14,965 bases of DNA from an uncultured Clostridia bacterium (GTDB lineage: Bacteria; Bacillota; Clostridia; TANB77; CAG-508). Of this stretch, positions 1-6,043 are shown piece by piece. How positions within the stretch are numbered: position 1 is the first letter of the stretch; every line of letters begins with the position of its first letter. The stretch lies in contig CAKPKU010000039.1 of assembly GCA_934167365.1 (NCBI GenBank), positions 1-14,965 on the forward strand. The letters run 5' to 3'. The notes under the pieces are model-generated. The model worked only from the letters and a program-made list of their open reading frames with translations. It was not told where the DNA came from and did no database searches. The position numbers and the translations under genes are program-made.

Positions 1-387
1 AGCAAGACAATACAAATAAAATCAGAAGCTAAAAGTGAAAAAGAATTAACAGAAAAACACAAAGCAATTCTTGCTATGTCAAAAATGTTTATGAGAAAAA
101 ACGGATTAGTGCCTAATTCAGAGTTAAAATTTGAAGAGGGAAGAATTGTTTTAGGATATCTTGATGCTGAAAAAGTATTTGGTAGTGATATAATAAAAGC
201 GGAAGAACAAACTATGGGAATAACGCCAGCACAAGCTGAAGAAGAGAAGAAAAGAGAAGAGATAAAAAAAGCAGTTCTAGATCGTTGGAAAGGTCGTCAA
301 CGAGAAAAGAATAATAAAATACAACAAGAAGAGGTAGCCTATAAAAGAAAAAGAACCAAAGGAAAGGATAGAGGAATCTCCAGATAG
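1..387 (+). CDS. Unrecognised protein, 3' part only (cut by the window edge)
   Basis: The frame is open from the first base, so the gene starts left of the window; 128 residues are visible. An internal Met codon at 76 is not needed as a start and has no ribosome binding site. The visible part has a short region (about residues 22-65) with mixed hydrophobic and charged residues. A highly charged Lys/Glu/Arg-rich tail follows and is probably helical. No family is recognised. The last 18 codons are very basic. A different frame from 338 to about 477 gives a more balanced composition, so a frameshift near 330 cannot be excluded. The gene lies 29 bases upstream of the next one and is probably in the same operon inside the element. 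Confidence 0.6.
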   Translation, partial: SKTIQIKSEAKSEKELTEKHKAILAMSKMFMRKNGLVPNSELKFEEGRIVLGYLDAEKVFGSDIIKAEEQTMGITPAQAEEEKKREEIKKAVLDRWKGRQREKNNKIQQEEVAYKRKRTKGKDRGISR

Positions 388-416
388 AGAATTTAAAAGA
401 AAGGTTGGTGGTTTAT

Positions 417-1085
417 ATGGTAACAAAAAATCAAGCAATCGAGATTGTAAAAAACTATATAGGATACTCACAAGATGAAGAAAAAATTAATAAATGCAAG
501 AATATGCTTCAAAAACTTAATTCGATAGCAGAAGAAGAGTTTAATAAAAAGGTCCATTATACTTTAGGGGAAAATCCTGATTTAAATGCATTTAATAATT
601 GGCTAATGGCAAAACTACAAGAACCAGAGCTACAAGGGACAGAATTTGTTCAACTTAATAATTTTGTTTCATATAATATCGCAGGTAGTTCAAAAGATAC
701 TATAGCTTTGCATGTTGTACCGACACAAGTTACAACTGAACAGATTAGAAATAGTGGTTCATATTTGGCGGATGCTTTAGAACAATTAAAAGCAAAAATA
801 AAAAATGGAGATTTTGAAGAAGTTAAAACAATATTTGCTGTATCAGATATTTTAAAATTAAAACTATTACAAGGATATTTTAGAGATTTAGGTTTTGATG
901 TAAGAGAAGGAAAAGAAATGTTTAGAAGAAGATTTAAAAATCCATATCAAGCATCTTTACCAAAGGATAATTTATTAAGTGAAGATTGGGAAAAACGAAA
1001 AGAAAATTTTATGAAAGGTAAACCAACCATTGCGGAATTAGAAAGTAAAGAAGAATTGGAAAGTGAAAAAAATTTAGAAAAATAA
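417..1085 (+). CDS. Unrecognised 222-residue element protein
   Basis: The function is not recognised. The protein is soluble and Lys/Glu-rich, with no signal peptide or membrane segment. Its middle (about residues 65-150) looks like a mixed alpha/beta fold. A basic patch containing K-E-M-F-R-R-R-F lies near residue 165, and the last 25 residues are a Glu/Lys-rich tail. ATG at 417 is taken as the start; in-frame TTG (405) and GTG (408) are possible alternatives because AAGG (401-404) and GGTGG (407-411) both lie just upstream. It sits 29 bases after the preceding gene and 10 bases before a clear terminator, so it is the last gene of an element operon. It is not an obvious structural phage protein or conjugation protein. 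Confidence 0.75.
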   Translation: MVTKNQAIEIVKNYIGYSQDEEKINKCKNMLQKLNSIAEEEFNKKVHYTLGENPDLNAFNNWLMAKLQEPELQGTEFVQLNNFVSYNIAGSSKDTIALHVVPTQVTTEQIRNSGSYLADALEQLKAKIKNGDFEEVKTIFAVSDILKLKLLQGYFRDLGFDVREGKEMFRRRFKNPYQASLPKDNLLSEDWEKRKENFMKGKPTIAELESKEELESEKNLEK

Positions 1086-1095
1086 TTAAATTTAT

Positions 1096-1119
1096 AGCTA
1101 GGGCAACCTAGCTTTTTTT
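1096..1119 (+). terminator. Intrinsic terminator after the 222-residue gene
   Basis: A perfect 7-bp stem AGCTAGG/CCTAGCT closes a GCAA tetraloop (GNRA type) and is followed by seven T. It ends the operon of the two unrecognised genes and separates it from the recombinase unit. Confidence 0.9.
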
Positions 1120-1241
1120 GTTGTAAATAATATACATAATCAAACAGTTAGAGAATTATCAGGTTTTAAAAAGAGGTATAACAGTTGGGCCAGATGTTCC
1201 TAAAAGAATCAAATGAAATTAAATTAATTAGTTAAGTGTAC

Positions 1242-1280
1242 AAGTATCACTGAATAGTTTTAGAATAAGGAGTGATACTT
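1242..1280 (+). promoter_or_regulatory. 10-bp perfect inverted repeat bracketing a ribosome binding site
   Basis: AAGTATCACT (1242-1251) and its exact complement AGTGATACTT (1271-1280) are separated by 19 bases. The Shine-Dalgarno sequence AAGGAG (1267-1272) straddles the loop and the right arm, and the ATG of the small gene follows the right arm directly. Folded in RNA, this would hide translation initiation. On DNA it could be a dimer or tetramer operator with about 29 bp between half-sites. It may control the small gene and the recombinase behind it. The repeat itself is seen; the function is inferred. Confidence 0.55.
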
Positions 1281-1445
1281 ATGAATATAAAATTTAATTA
1301 TCCAAATGATAAAACTAAATTAGAAAACGGAATAGCAAATATTAAGGCATTTTTAATACAAAGGTATATAGATGATTTAAACTATGATGATAAAACTAAA
1401 AATACAATTAAAGAATCTATAATAAAAGAATTGCAAAAAAATTGA
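1281..1445 (+). CDS. Small 54-residue protein upstream of the recombinase
   Basis: The gene starts at ATG with AAGGAG eight bases upstream and ends at TGA, 37 bases before the recombinase start, so the two are probably co-transcribed. The product begins M-N-I-K-F-N-Y-P, is charged (many Lys, Asp and Glu), and its second half looks like one or two helices. It has no membrane segment and no recognised family. Its size, its place directly before a large serine recombinase and the inverted repeat at its start make a recombination directionality factor or a regulator of the recombinase reasonable guesses. There is no sequence match to support either role. C. difficile skin excision is known to need such a small partner. 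Confidence 0.65.
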   Translation: MNIKFNYPNDKTKLENGIANIKAFLIQRYIDDLNYDDKTKNTIKESIIKELQKN

Positions 1446-1482
1446 AGAGTGTTGGAATCACAGCCAAAAGGAGAAATTTTAT

Positions 1483-3192
1483 ATGAAGACAATTGCAATT
1501 TATACTAGAAAGTCAAAGGCTACTAACAAGGGAGAATCAATAGAAAATCAAATAAATCTATGTAAAAATTATATTAGCAAGATTTTTTTAGAAGATGAAG
1601 TTAAAATTGAAATTTATAACGAGGGAGAAGGATTTTCAGGTGGTGATTCTACAAGAAAAAAGTTCAATGAATTAATTCAAGATGCTAAAAAAGGAAAATA
1701 CAATGTATTAATTTGTTATAGATTAGACAGGGTGGCAAGAAGTGTAGCAGATTTTTCTGATTTAATAGAAGAATTAAATCATAATAACATAAGTTTTATA
1801 TCTGTAAAAGAACAATTTGATACAACAACGCCAATGGGAAGAGCTATGATGTATATAGCATCAGTTTTTGCCCAGCTCGAAAGGGAAATAGGGGCAGAAA
1901 GAATTAGAGATAATATGCGAGAATTAGCCAAGACAGGTAGATGGCTTGGTGGAACTACTCCAACTGGATATGAATCTGTAGGATTTGAACTTATGAATGT
2001 TAAAGAATATGATGAAAATAATGAAGTAGTAACAAAAGTAAAAAAAGCATTTATGTTAAAAGAAATTGATGAGGAAATATACACTATAAAAACACTATTT
2101 CAAAAATTTTTGGATTTAAAATCATTAACAGCACTAGAAACATATGCATTAAATAATAATATAAAAACAAAAAATAATATATATTTTTCAAGATTTGCAT
2201 TAAAGTCTATTTTAACAAATCCTGTTTACGCCAAAAATGATTTAGATATGTATAATTACTTTAAAGAAAATAATGTTGATGTATTTTCTAATAAAGAAGA
2301 TTTTGATGGTCTGCATGGAATTATGGCTTATAATAAAACCTTGCAAGTAAAACATAAGGCAATAAGAAAAAAAGACATCCATCAATGGATAGTTGCTTGT
2401 GGTAAGCATAAGGGAATAATTGATGGCAGAGATTGGATATATGTTCAAAACATATTAAATATTAATAAACAAAAAAGTTATAGGAAGCCAAAGAGAAATA
2501 CTGCTATTTTAACAGGAATGATATTTTGTAAAGAATGTGGATCTCCAATGAGACCACGAATTCAAACTGGGAGATTATACAAAGATGGTACTGAAAAATA
2601 TGTTTATTCGTGTACTTTAAAAGAAAAAAGCAGGTGTAAAAAATGTACTGGCAAAAATATTAATGGTAATGAAATTGATGCATTATTATTAGAAAAAATC
2701 AAAAAAATTATTGCACCAAATCAAAAGATATGTGAAGAGCTAGAGAAAATCGCAAATACCAAGGCTGATATTGTAGATGAAAATGATGAGTTTGTTTCTT
2801 TGAAAAGTAAGTATGATAAAAATCAAAAGGATTTAGAAAATTTGATACAAAAGATTAGATACGTTGATATAGATTTAATAGATGATATTAATAAAGAGGT
2901 AAAAAAGATTAAAAATGAAAATGAAGAAATATCTATTAAATTAAATAAGTATAACGAAGAAAAACAAATAAACAAATTGGAGGTGGATGTATCACAAATA
3001 GTTTTAGAAATTATAGAAAATCATTTTAATAAATTTAATAAATTGGATATTATGGAACAAAAAGCACTACTCAAGTTGATAATTAACAAGGTATTAGGAA
3101 ATGGAGATATAGTAGAAGTAAATTTATTGACAGATAATTCATCTGTTTTTTTAAATTCAATTTTGTTGCCAACAGGTGAGCATAGAAAATGA
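1483..3192 (+). CDS. Large serine recombinase (SpoIVCA-like, skin-type excisionase/integrase)
   Basis: A site-specific DNA recombinase that cuts both partners through a serine-DNA link. The N-terminal resolvase domain (about 1-150) has Y-T-R-K-S with catalytic Ser11, then Y-R-L-D-R-V-A-R-S (79-87) and the long helix around G-R-A-M-M-Y-I-A-S (119-127). A recombinase DNA-binding domain (about 185-300) follows. Next comes a zinc ribbon with F-C-K-E-C-G (C349, C352) and later cysteines C377, C385 and C388. A coiled coil rich in Lys, Glu and Asn (about 420-500) precedes a short C-terminal domain. At 569 residues it is a typical intact member, somewhat longer than B. subtilis SpoIVCA (about 500). 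AAAAGGAG lies nine bases before the ATG. The last codons and the TGA lie inside the junction with sigK, which marks it as the enzyme for this site. If it is a skin enzyme, SigE control is expected, but no convincing SigE promoter was found. Confidence 0.93.
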   Translation: MKTIAIYTRKSKATNKGESIENQINLCKNYISKIFLEDEVKIEIYNEGEGFSGGDSTRKKFNELIQDAKKGKYNVLICYRLDRVARSVADFSDLIEELNHNNISFISVKEQFDTTTPMGRAMMYIASVFAQLEREIGAERIRDNMRELAKTGRWLGGTTPTGYESVGFELMNVKEYDENNEVVTKVKKAFMLKEIDEEIYTIKTLFQKFLDLKSLTALETYALNNNIKTKNNIYFSRFALKSILTNPVYAKNDLDMYNYFKENNVDVFSNKEDFDGLHGIMAYNKTLQVKHKAIRKKDIHQWIVACGKHKGIIDGRDWIYVQNILNINKQKSYRKPKRNTAILTGMIFCKECGSPMRPRIQTGRLYKDGTEKYVYSCTLKEKSRCKKCTGKNINGNEIDALLLEKIKKIIAPNQKICEELEKIANTKADIVDENDEFVSLKSKYDKNQKDLENLIQKIRYVDIDLIDDINKEVKKIKNENEEISIKLNKYNEEKQINKLEVDVSQIVLEIIENHFNKFNKLDIMEQKALLKLIINKVLGNGDIVEVNLLTDNSSVFLNSILLPTGEHRK

Positions 3193-3553
3193 AATACTAA
3201 TGTATTTTAGAAGTGCAAAAAAATTAAGTGCAGAAGTATATCTTGAAGATACTGTTGGAAAAGATAAAGATGATAATACAGTAAGTCTTCAAGAAGTACT
3301 TGAGAATAATGAACGAAGTATAGAAGATGAAGTTGATTTAAAATTTAAAATAAAAAAATTATGCACAAAAATGAAAGAGGTACTTAAAGACAGAGAGTTT
3401 GGAATTATTACAATGAGATTTGGTTTAGATGGCAAAAAGCCAAGAACTCAAGAACAAATAGCAAAAATGCTAGGAATATCAAGGTCCTATGTATCAAGAA
3501 TAGAAACTAAAGCAATAGGAAAATTATCAAAAGAATTTAAAGAGCAGATGTAA
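3176..3553 (+). CDS. sigK: Sporulation sigma factor SigK, C-terminal half of a split gene (SpoIIIC-like)
   Basis: The 125-residue frame (GTG at 3176) carries the second half of a late sporulation sigma factor. From Ile3 it reads I-E-N-E-I-L-M-Y, the end of region 2.4. Region 3 has V-G-K-D-K-D-D-N-T-V-S-L (28-38), a SigK-like rather than SigE-like signature. Region 4 has D-R-E-F-G-I and R-F-G-L-D (72-85), with the -35-binding helix-turn-helix T-Q-E-Q-I-A-K-M-L-G-I-S-R-S-Y-V-S-R-I-E (91-110). Core-binding and -10-binding region 2 is absent, so the fragment cannot act alone. The GTG has no good ribosome binding site and overlaps the recombinase end by 17 bases, so it is probably not a true start. 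Joining to an upstream half by excision would give mother-cell SigK. Assignment to SigE is less likely; no spoIIGA or sigG is adjacent. Confidence 0.88.
   Translation: MSIENEILMYFRSAKKLSAEVYLEDTVGKDKDDNTVSLQEVLENNERSIEDEVDLKFKIKKLCTKMKEVLKDREFGIITMRFGLDGKKPRTQEQIAKMLGISRSYVSRIETKAIGKLSKEFKEQM
3180..3192 (+). other. Attachment-site junction (element/sigK), candidate crossover core
   Basis: The SigK match begins at ATA (3182, Ile); the codon before it reads AGC (Ser), where intact sigma factors have Cys (TGC). The shared stretch GCATAGAAAATGA therefore marks the right attachment site. It contains AATGA (3188-3192), which I recall as the repeat at the B. subtilis skin junctions, and it encodes the same I-E-N-E residues. 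The recombinase TGA is made by this core. Excision within AATGA would therefore keep the recombinase stop on the circle and restore the sigK frame on the chromosome. The left site is not in the window. Confidence 0.6.
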
Positions 3554-3591
3554 TAAGAATTTACGGAGTAGTTAATAAGTTATTAAATAAA

Positions 3592-3642
3592 AATAGAATC
3601 AACCGTTAGATATTATTAAAACGATTGATTCTATTGCTTTTT
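3592..3642. terminator. Bidirectional terminator between sigK and tRNA-Glu
   Basis: A 15-bp stem (3592-3606 with 3621-3635, one mismatch) encloses a 14-base loop. GCTTTTT follows on the plus strand and TTTTTATTT on the minus strand. It can end both the sigK transcript and the converging tRNA-Glu transcript. Confidence 0.85.
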
Positions 3643-3649
3643 ATAAATT

Positions 3650-3724
3650 TGGTGACCCCTACGGGAATCGAACCCATGATTCGGCCTTGAGAGGGCCGCG
3701 TCTTAACCGCTTGACCAAGGGGCC
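3650..3724 (-). tRNA. tRNA-Glu, anticodon CTC
   Basis: The minus strand folds as a 75-base tRNA with CCA encoded. The acceptor stem is GGCCCCT with AGGGGTC (one G-U pair), the anticodon stem is CGGCC/GGCCG, and the loop is CTCTCAA with anticodon CTC (3689-3691), which reads GAG. The T arm contains GTTCGATTC. The body resembles the usual firmicute tRNA-Glu. It is complete and not used as an integration site. It has its own promoter and converges on sigK. Confidence 0.96.
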
Positions 3725-3736
3725 AAATTTTTAATA

Positions 3737-3763
3737 CTTAATATTTATAACATAAATATTAAG
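3737..3763. repeat. Perfect 12-bp palindrome over the tRNA-Glu promoter
   Basis: CTTAATATTTAT (3737-3748) and ATAAATATTAAG (3752-3763) are exact inverted copies around a 3-base centre. They cover the -10 box and most of the spacer of the tRNA promoter. It could be a repressor operator, but it is almost all A and T, so chance is possible. Confidence 0.5.
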
Positions 3764-3772
3764 CATAGTCAA
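3744..3772 (-). promoter_or_regulatory. Promoter of tRNA-Glu
   Basis: On the minus strand TTGACT (3767-3772) and TATAAA (3744-3749) are 17 bp apart, close to the housekeeping consensus. The start of transcription would fall a few bases upstream of the tRNA. Confidence 0.75.
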
Positions 3773-3790
3773 GAAAATAAAAAAATATTA

Positions 3791-3819
3791 TTGAAAATAT
3801 AATTTAAACAATATATAAT
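3791..3819 (+). promoter_or_regulatory. Promoter of the potassium uptake operon
   Basis: TTGAAA (3791-3796) and TATAAT (3814-3819) with a 17-bp spacer, about 68 bases before the trkH-type start. In the leader, a 9-bp stem (3842-3850 with 3857-3865, one U-G pair) has a 6-base loop. No room or motif for a c-di-AMP (ydaO) riboswitch was seen. Confidence 0.75.
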
Positions 3820-3887
3820 TACCACATAATAATATAAAATTTTAGTTAATAAGTGAATTAGCTAAAAACATAGCAAGGAATAGGAAA

Positions 3888-5306
3888 ATGGAAAGAAAAA
3901 AATTAAAATTAACGGCTTCACAAATATTAGTCCTAGGTTTAATAATAGGAATATTAATAGGTACTTTTTTGCTAAAATTACCAATCAGTAATTGCAGTGG
4001 AAAAAGTATTAGTTTTATTGATAGTTTATTTACAGCAACTTCAGCAGTATGTATAACAGGTTTAAATACAATAGTACCAGCAGAACAATTTACAACATTT
4101 GGAAAAGTAATATTAATGTGTTTAATAGAAATTGGTGGAATTGGTTTTATGAGCTTTATTGCTCTATTACTATTAATTATGAGAAAGAAAATAAATTTAT
4201 CAGAAAGAAATTTAATAAAAGAGTCATTAAATCAAAATAATAACAAAGGAATAATAAAATTAATAAAAAAAATATTTTTATATTTAGCTATAATACAATT
4301 AGTTGGAGCATCACTTTTATCAATAAGGTTTATTCCAGAATATGGAGTGAAAACAGGAATTTTTTATGCTATATTCCATTCAATATCAGCAGTATGTAAT
4401 GCTGGATTTGATATTATTGGAAATGATAGTTTTATAAAATATCAATATGATGGATTATTTTCAATAACTATTATGATGTTAATTGTTATTGGAGGATTGG
4501 GCTTTACAGTATGGGATGATATAGTAGACGTTATAAAAAAAGCACTAAAAAGAGATGGAAAAGTATGTAAAATTGGAAATGAACTTACTACAAATACAAA
4601 AATAGTTTTAGTAACTACTCTTATATTGCTAATTTCTGGTACAATATTTACATTTATTTTAGAAAAAGATAACAATCAAATAATGAAAAGTGATAATATA
4701 GCACAAAAAATTTTGAAATCAGCTTTTTATTCAACAACATTAAGAACAGCAGGTTTTGAAACGGTGGATTCAACAGAGCTTACAACAGCAACTAAATTTA
4801 TATCAATGATATATATGTTTATAGGTGGAGCATCAGGAAGTACGGCAGGAGGTATAAAGGTCACTACTTTTACAATAACAGTTCTAATGGTTATAAGTTA
4901 TTTAAGAGGAAATGAAAATACAATTATATTTAAAAGAAAAATACCACATAAATTACTTAAAAGAGCAATTGTATTGGTATCTGTGAGTGCATTTATAGTA
5001 ATAGTTTCTATAATAGGGTTATCAATAACAGAAGATCTTCAAACAGAGCATATGCTTCCAGAAGGAGAAACTGTAAATAGGAATATAGGTTTTTTGGATA
5101 TTTTTTATGAAGTATTTTCTGCATTTGGAACCGTTGGAATAACTTTAGGAATTACTTCAGAATTAAGTGTACAAGGTAAAATTATAATAATGCTTTTAAT
5201 GTTTATTGGAAGATTGGGACCAATCACAATTTCATATGCAATGCTAAAAAAATCTAATAAGAAAAATAGTATAAATTACCCAGAATGTGATTTATTAGTA
5301 GGATAA
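3888..5306 (+). CDS. Potassium uptake channel subunit, TrkH/KtrB family
   Basis: A membrane protein of 472 residues that forms the K+ (or Na+-dependent K+) pathway. It has the four-fold pore repeat of the TrkH/KtrB/HKT superfamily, with selectivity loops at T-S-A-V-C-I-T-G-L (51-59), S-A-V-C-N-A-G-F-D (167-175), T-L-R-T-A-G-F-E (284-291) and A-F-G-T-V-G-I-T-L (412-420). The glycine-rich gating segment G-G-A-S-G-S-T-A-G-G-I-K (313-324) and the conserved G-R-L-G-P-I-T (441-447) are present. Length and motifs are complete. AAGGAA lies seven bases before the ATG. The next gene starts 14 bases after its stop and encodes the cytoplasmic RCK partner, so the pair forms one transport complex. Length and partner fit KtrB (ktrB) slightly better than TrkH; no symbol is given because the two cannot be separated by eye. 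Confidence 0.95.
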   Translation: MERKKLKLTASQILVLGLIIGILIGTFLLKLPISNCSGKSISFIDSLFTATSAVCITGLNTIVPAEQFTTFGKVILMCLIEIGGIGFMSFIALLLLIMRKKINLSERNLIKESLNQNNNKGIIKLIKKIFLYLAIIQLVGASLLSIRFIPEYGVKTGIFYAIFHSISAVCNAGFDIIGNDSFIKYQYDGLFSITIMMLIVIGGLGFTVWDDIVDVIKKALKRDGKVCKIGNELTTNTKIVLVTTLILLISGTIFTFILEKDNNQIMKSDNIAQKILKSAFYSTTLRTAGFETVDSTELTTATKFISMIYMFIGGASGSTAGGIKVTTFTITVLMVISYLRGNENTIIFKRKIPHKLLKRAIVLVSVSAFIVIVSIIGLSITEDLQTEHMLPEGETVNRNIGFLDIFYEVFSAFGTVGITLGITSELSVQGKIIIMLLMFIGRLGPITISYAMLKKSNKKNSINYPECDLLVG

Positions 5307-5320
5307 AGGAGTTAAAAATA

Positions 5321-5953
5321 ATGAAAAAATTAAATATATTAGTTATGGGTCTAAATTCTTTTGGACAAAGTATAGTAAAACAATTATACGAGTATAATTG
5401 CGATGTATTAGCAATAGATAAGGATATTGATAAAGTGGAAGATATAGTAGATTTTGCAACAGAAGCAATACAACTTGATATAAAAGATTCAACAGAGCTA
5501 AAAAAATTATCATTGGACAATTTTGATGTAGCAGTTATAACAATGCAAGATATAGGAACAAATATAATGGCAGCGATGATTTGTAAAGAAGCAGGAATAA
5601 ATAAAGTAATTGCTAGATCTACAAGTAATATTCATAGAAAGATTTTAGAAAAAATAGGAATAGATAAAATTATTTCTCCAGATACAGAAATGGGAATACG
5701 AATAGCTAAAGGAATTATGGATGTTAATGTAATGGAAACAATAAGTATATCTAATGATTATGAAATAACTGAAATAAAAGTTAAAGACAAATGGTTGGAT
5801 AAAACTTTGCAAGAGCTTGACTTTAGAAATAATTATAGAATGAATGTTATTTTAGTAAAAAAATCAGATAGTGAAATAGAAATATCACCAAATGGATCAT
5901 ATGTGATAGAAAAGGGTGATAGATTAGTTGTAATTAATCATACAGAAAATTAA
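5321..5953 (+). CDS. Potassium uptake regulatory subunit, TrkA/KtrA family
   Basis: A 210-residue cytoplasmic RCK protein that gates the channel encoded just upstream by binding nucleotide. The N-terminal RCK domain (about 4-118) is a Rossmann fold with M-G-L-N-S-F-G (9-15) for the phosphates and acidic D33 at the end of strand 2 for the ribose. The RCK-C domain (about 135-208) can bind cyclic di-AMP in relatives. The size, with one RCK-N/RCK-C pair, is that of KtrA, not of the double-length TrkA of Escherichia coli. The first glycine-pair position reads G-L-N rather than the common G-x-G. AAAGGAG overlaps the trkH stop, so translation is probably coupled. A terminator follows at once. Confidence 0.93.
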   Translation: MKKLNILVMGLNSFGQSIVKQLYEYNCDVLAIDKDIDKVEDIVDFATEAIQLDIKDSTELKKLSLDNFDVAVITMQDIGTNIMAAMICKEAGINKVIARSTSNIHRKILEKIGIDKIISPDTEMGIRIAKGIMDVNVMETISISNDYEITEIKVKDKWLDKTLQELDFRNNYRMNVILVKKSDSEIEISPNGSYVIEKGDRLVVINHTEN

Positions 5954-5957
5954 ATGT

Positions 5958-5997
5958 AAAAAAACTTTTGACTAATTTTAGTGAAAAGTTTTTTTAT
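5958..5997 (+). terminator. Terminator of the potassium uptake operon
   Basis: Two 16-base arms (5958-5973 and 5980-5995, one mismatch) around AATTTT, with a built-in T-run. Its right arm overlaps the -35 element of the next promoter. Confidence 0.85.
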
Positions 5998-6011
5998 TTT
6001 TGAGCATACTA
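5982..6011 (+). promoter_or_regulatory. Candidate forespore (SigG-type) promoter of the spore photoproduct lyase
   Basis: TGAAAA (5982-5987), a 17-bp spacer and CATACTA (6005-6011) match the known SigG pattern (-35 near GAATA, -10 CATACTA) with one -35 mismatch. Lyase genes are SigG-dependent in Bacillus, so the match has biological sense. The predicted start leaves about 26 bases of leader. Confidence 0.65.
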
Positions 6012-6043
6012 AATCCAAGTGATATTATAGGAGTTGATTTTTT

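Larger units (their letters stand above)
1..3192. mobile_element. Right end of a skin-like element interrupting sigK
   Basis: The large serine recombinase ends exactly where sequence matching SigK begins, and the SigK match starts in mid-protein. This is what a site-specific element inserted into sigK would look like. The left end and the N-terminal half of sigK are outside the window, so the size of the element is unknown. Genes inside are an unrecognised partial gene, an unrecognised 222-residue gene, a 54-residue small protein and the recombinase, all rightward. By analogy with the skin elements of Bacillus subtilis and Clostridioides difficile, the element would be excised in the mother cell late in sporulation. 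An ordinary integrative element or prophage that happens to use the same target is the alternative. Confidence 0.75.

Noticed and set aside
1200..1280. SigE-type promoter for the recombinase unit (near TGTACAAG at about 1237)
   Set aside because: Only about five of eight -10 bases match and the -35 is poor; not better than chance in this A/T-rich DNA.
3176..3553. The sigma frame as an independent small sigma factor or regulator
   Set aside because: It lacks region 2, has a weak GTG start inside the recombinase gene, and its first residues match the middle of SigK.
3650..3724. tRNA-Glu as the integration site of the element
   Set aside because: The tRNA is complete, has no partial copy nearby, and lies about 460 bases beyond the recombinase end. 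The broken gene is sigK.
3820..3887. c-di-AMP riboswitch ahead of the potassium uptake operon
   Set aside because: The leader is only about 65 bases and holds just one small hairpin; the conserved ydaO motifs are absent.
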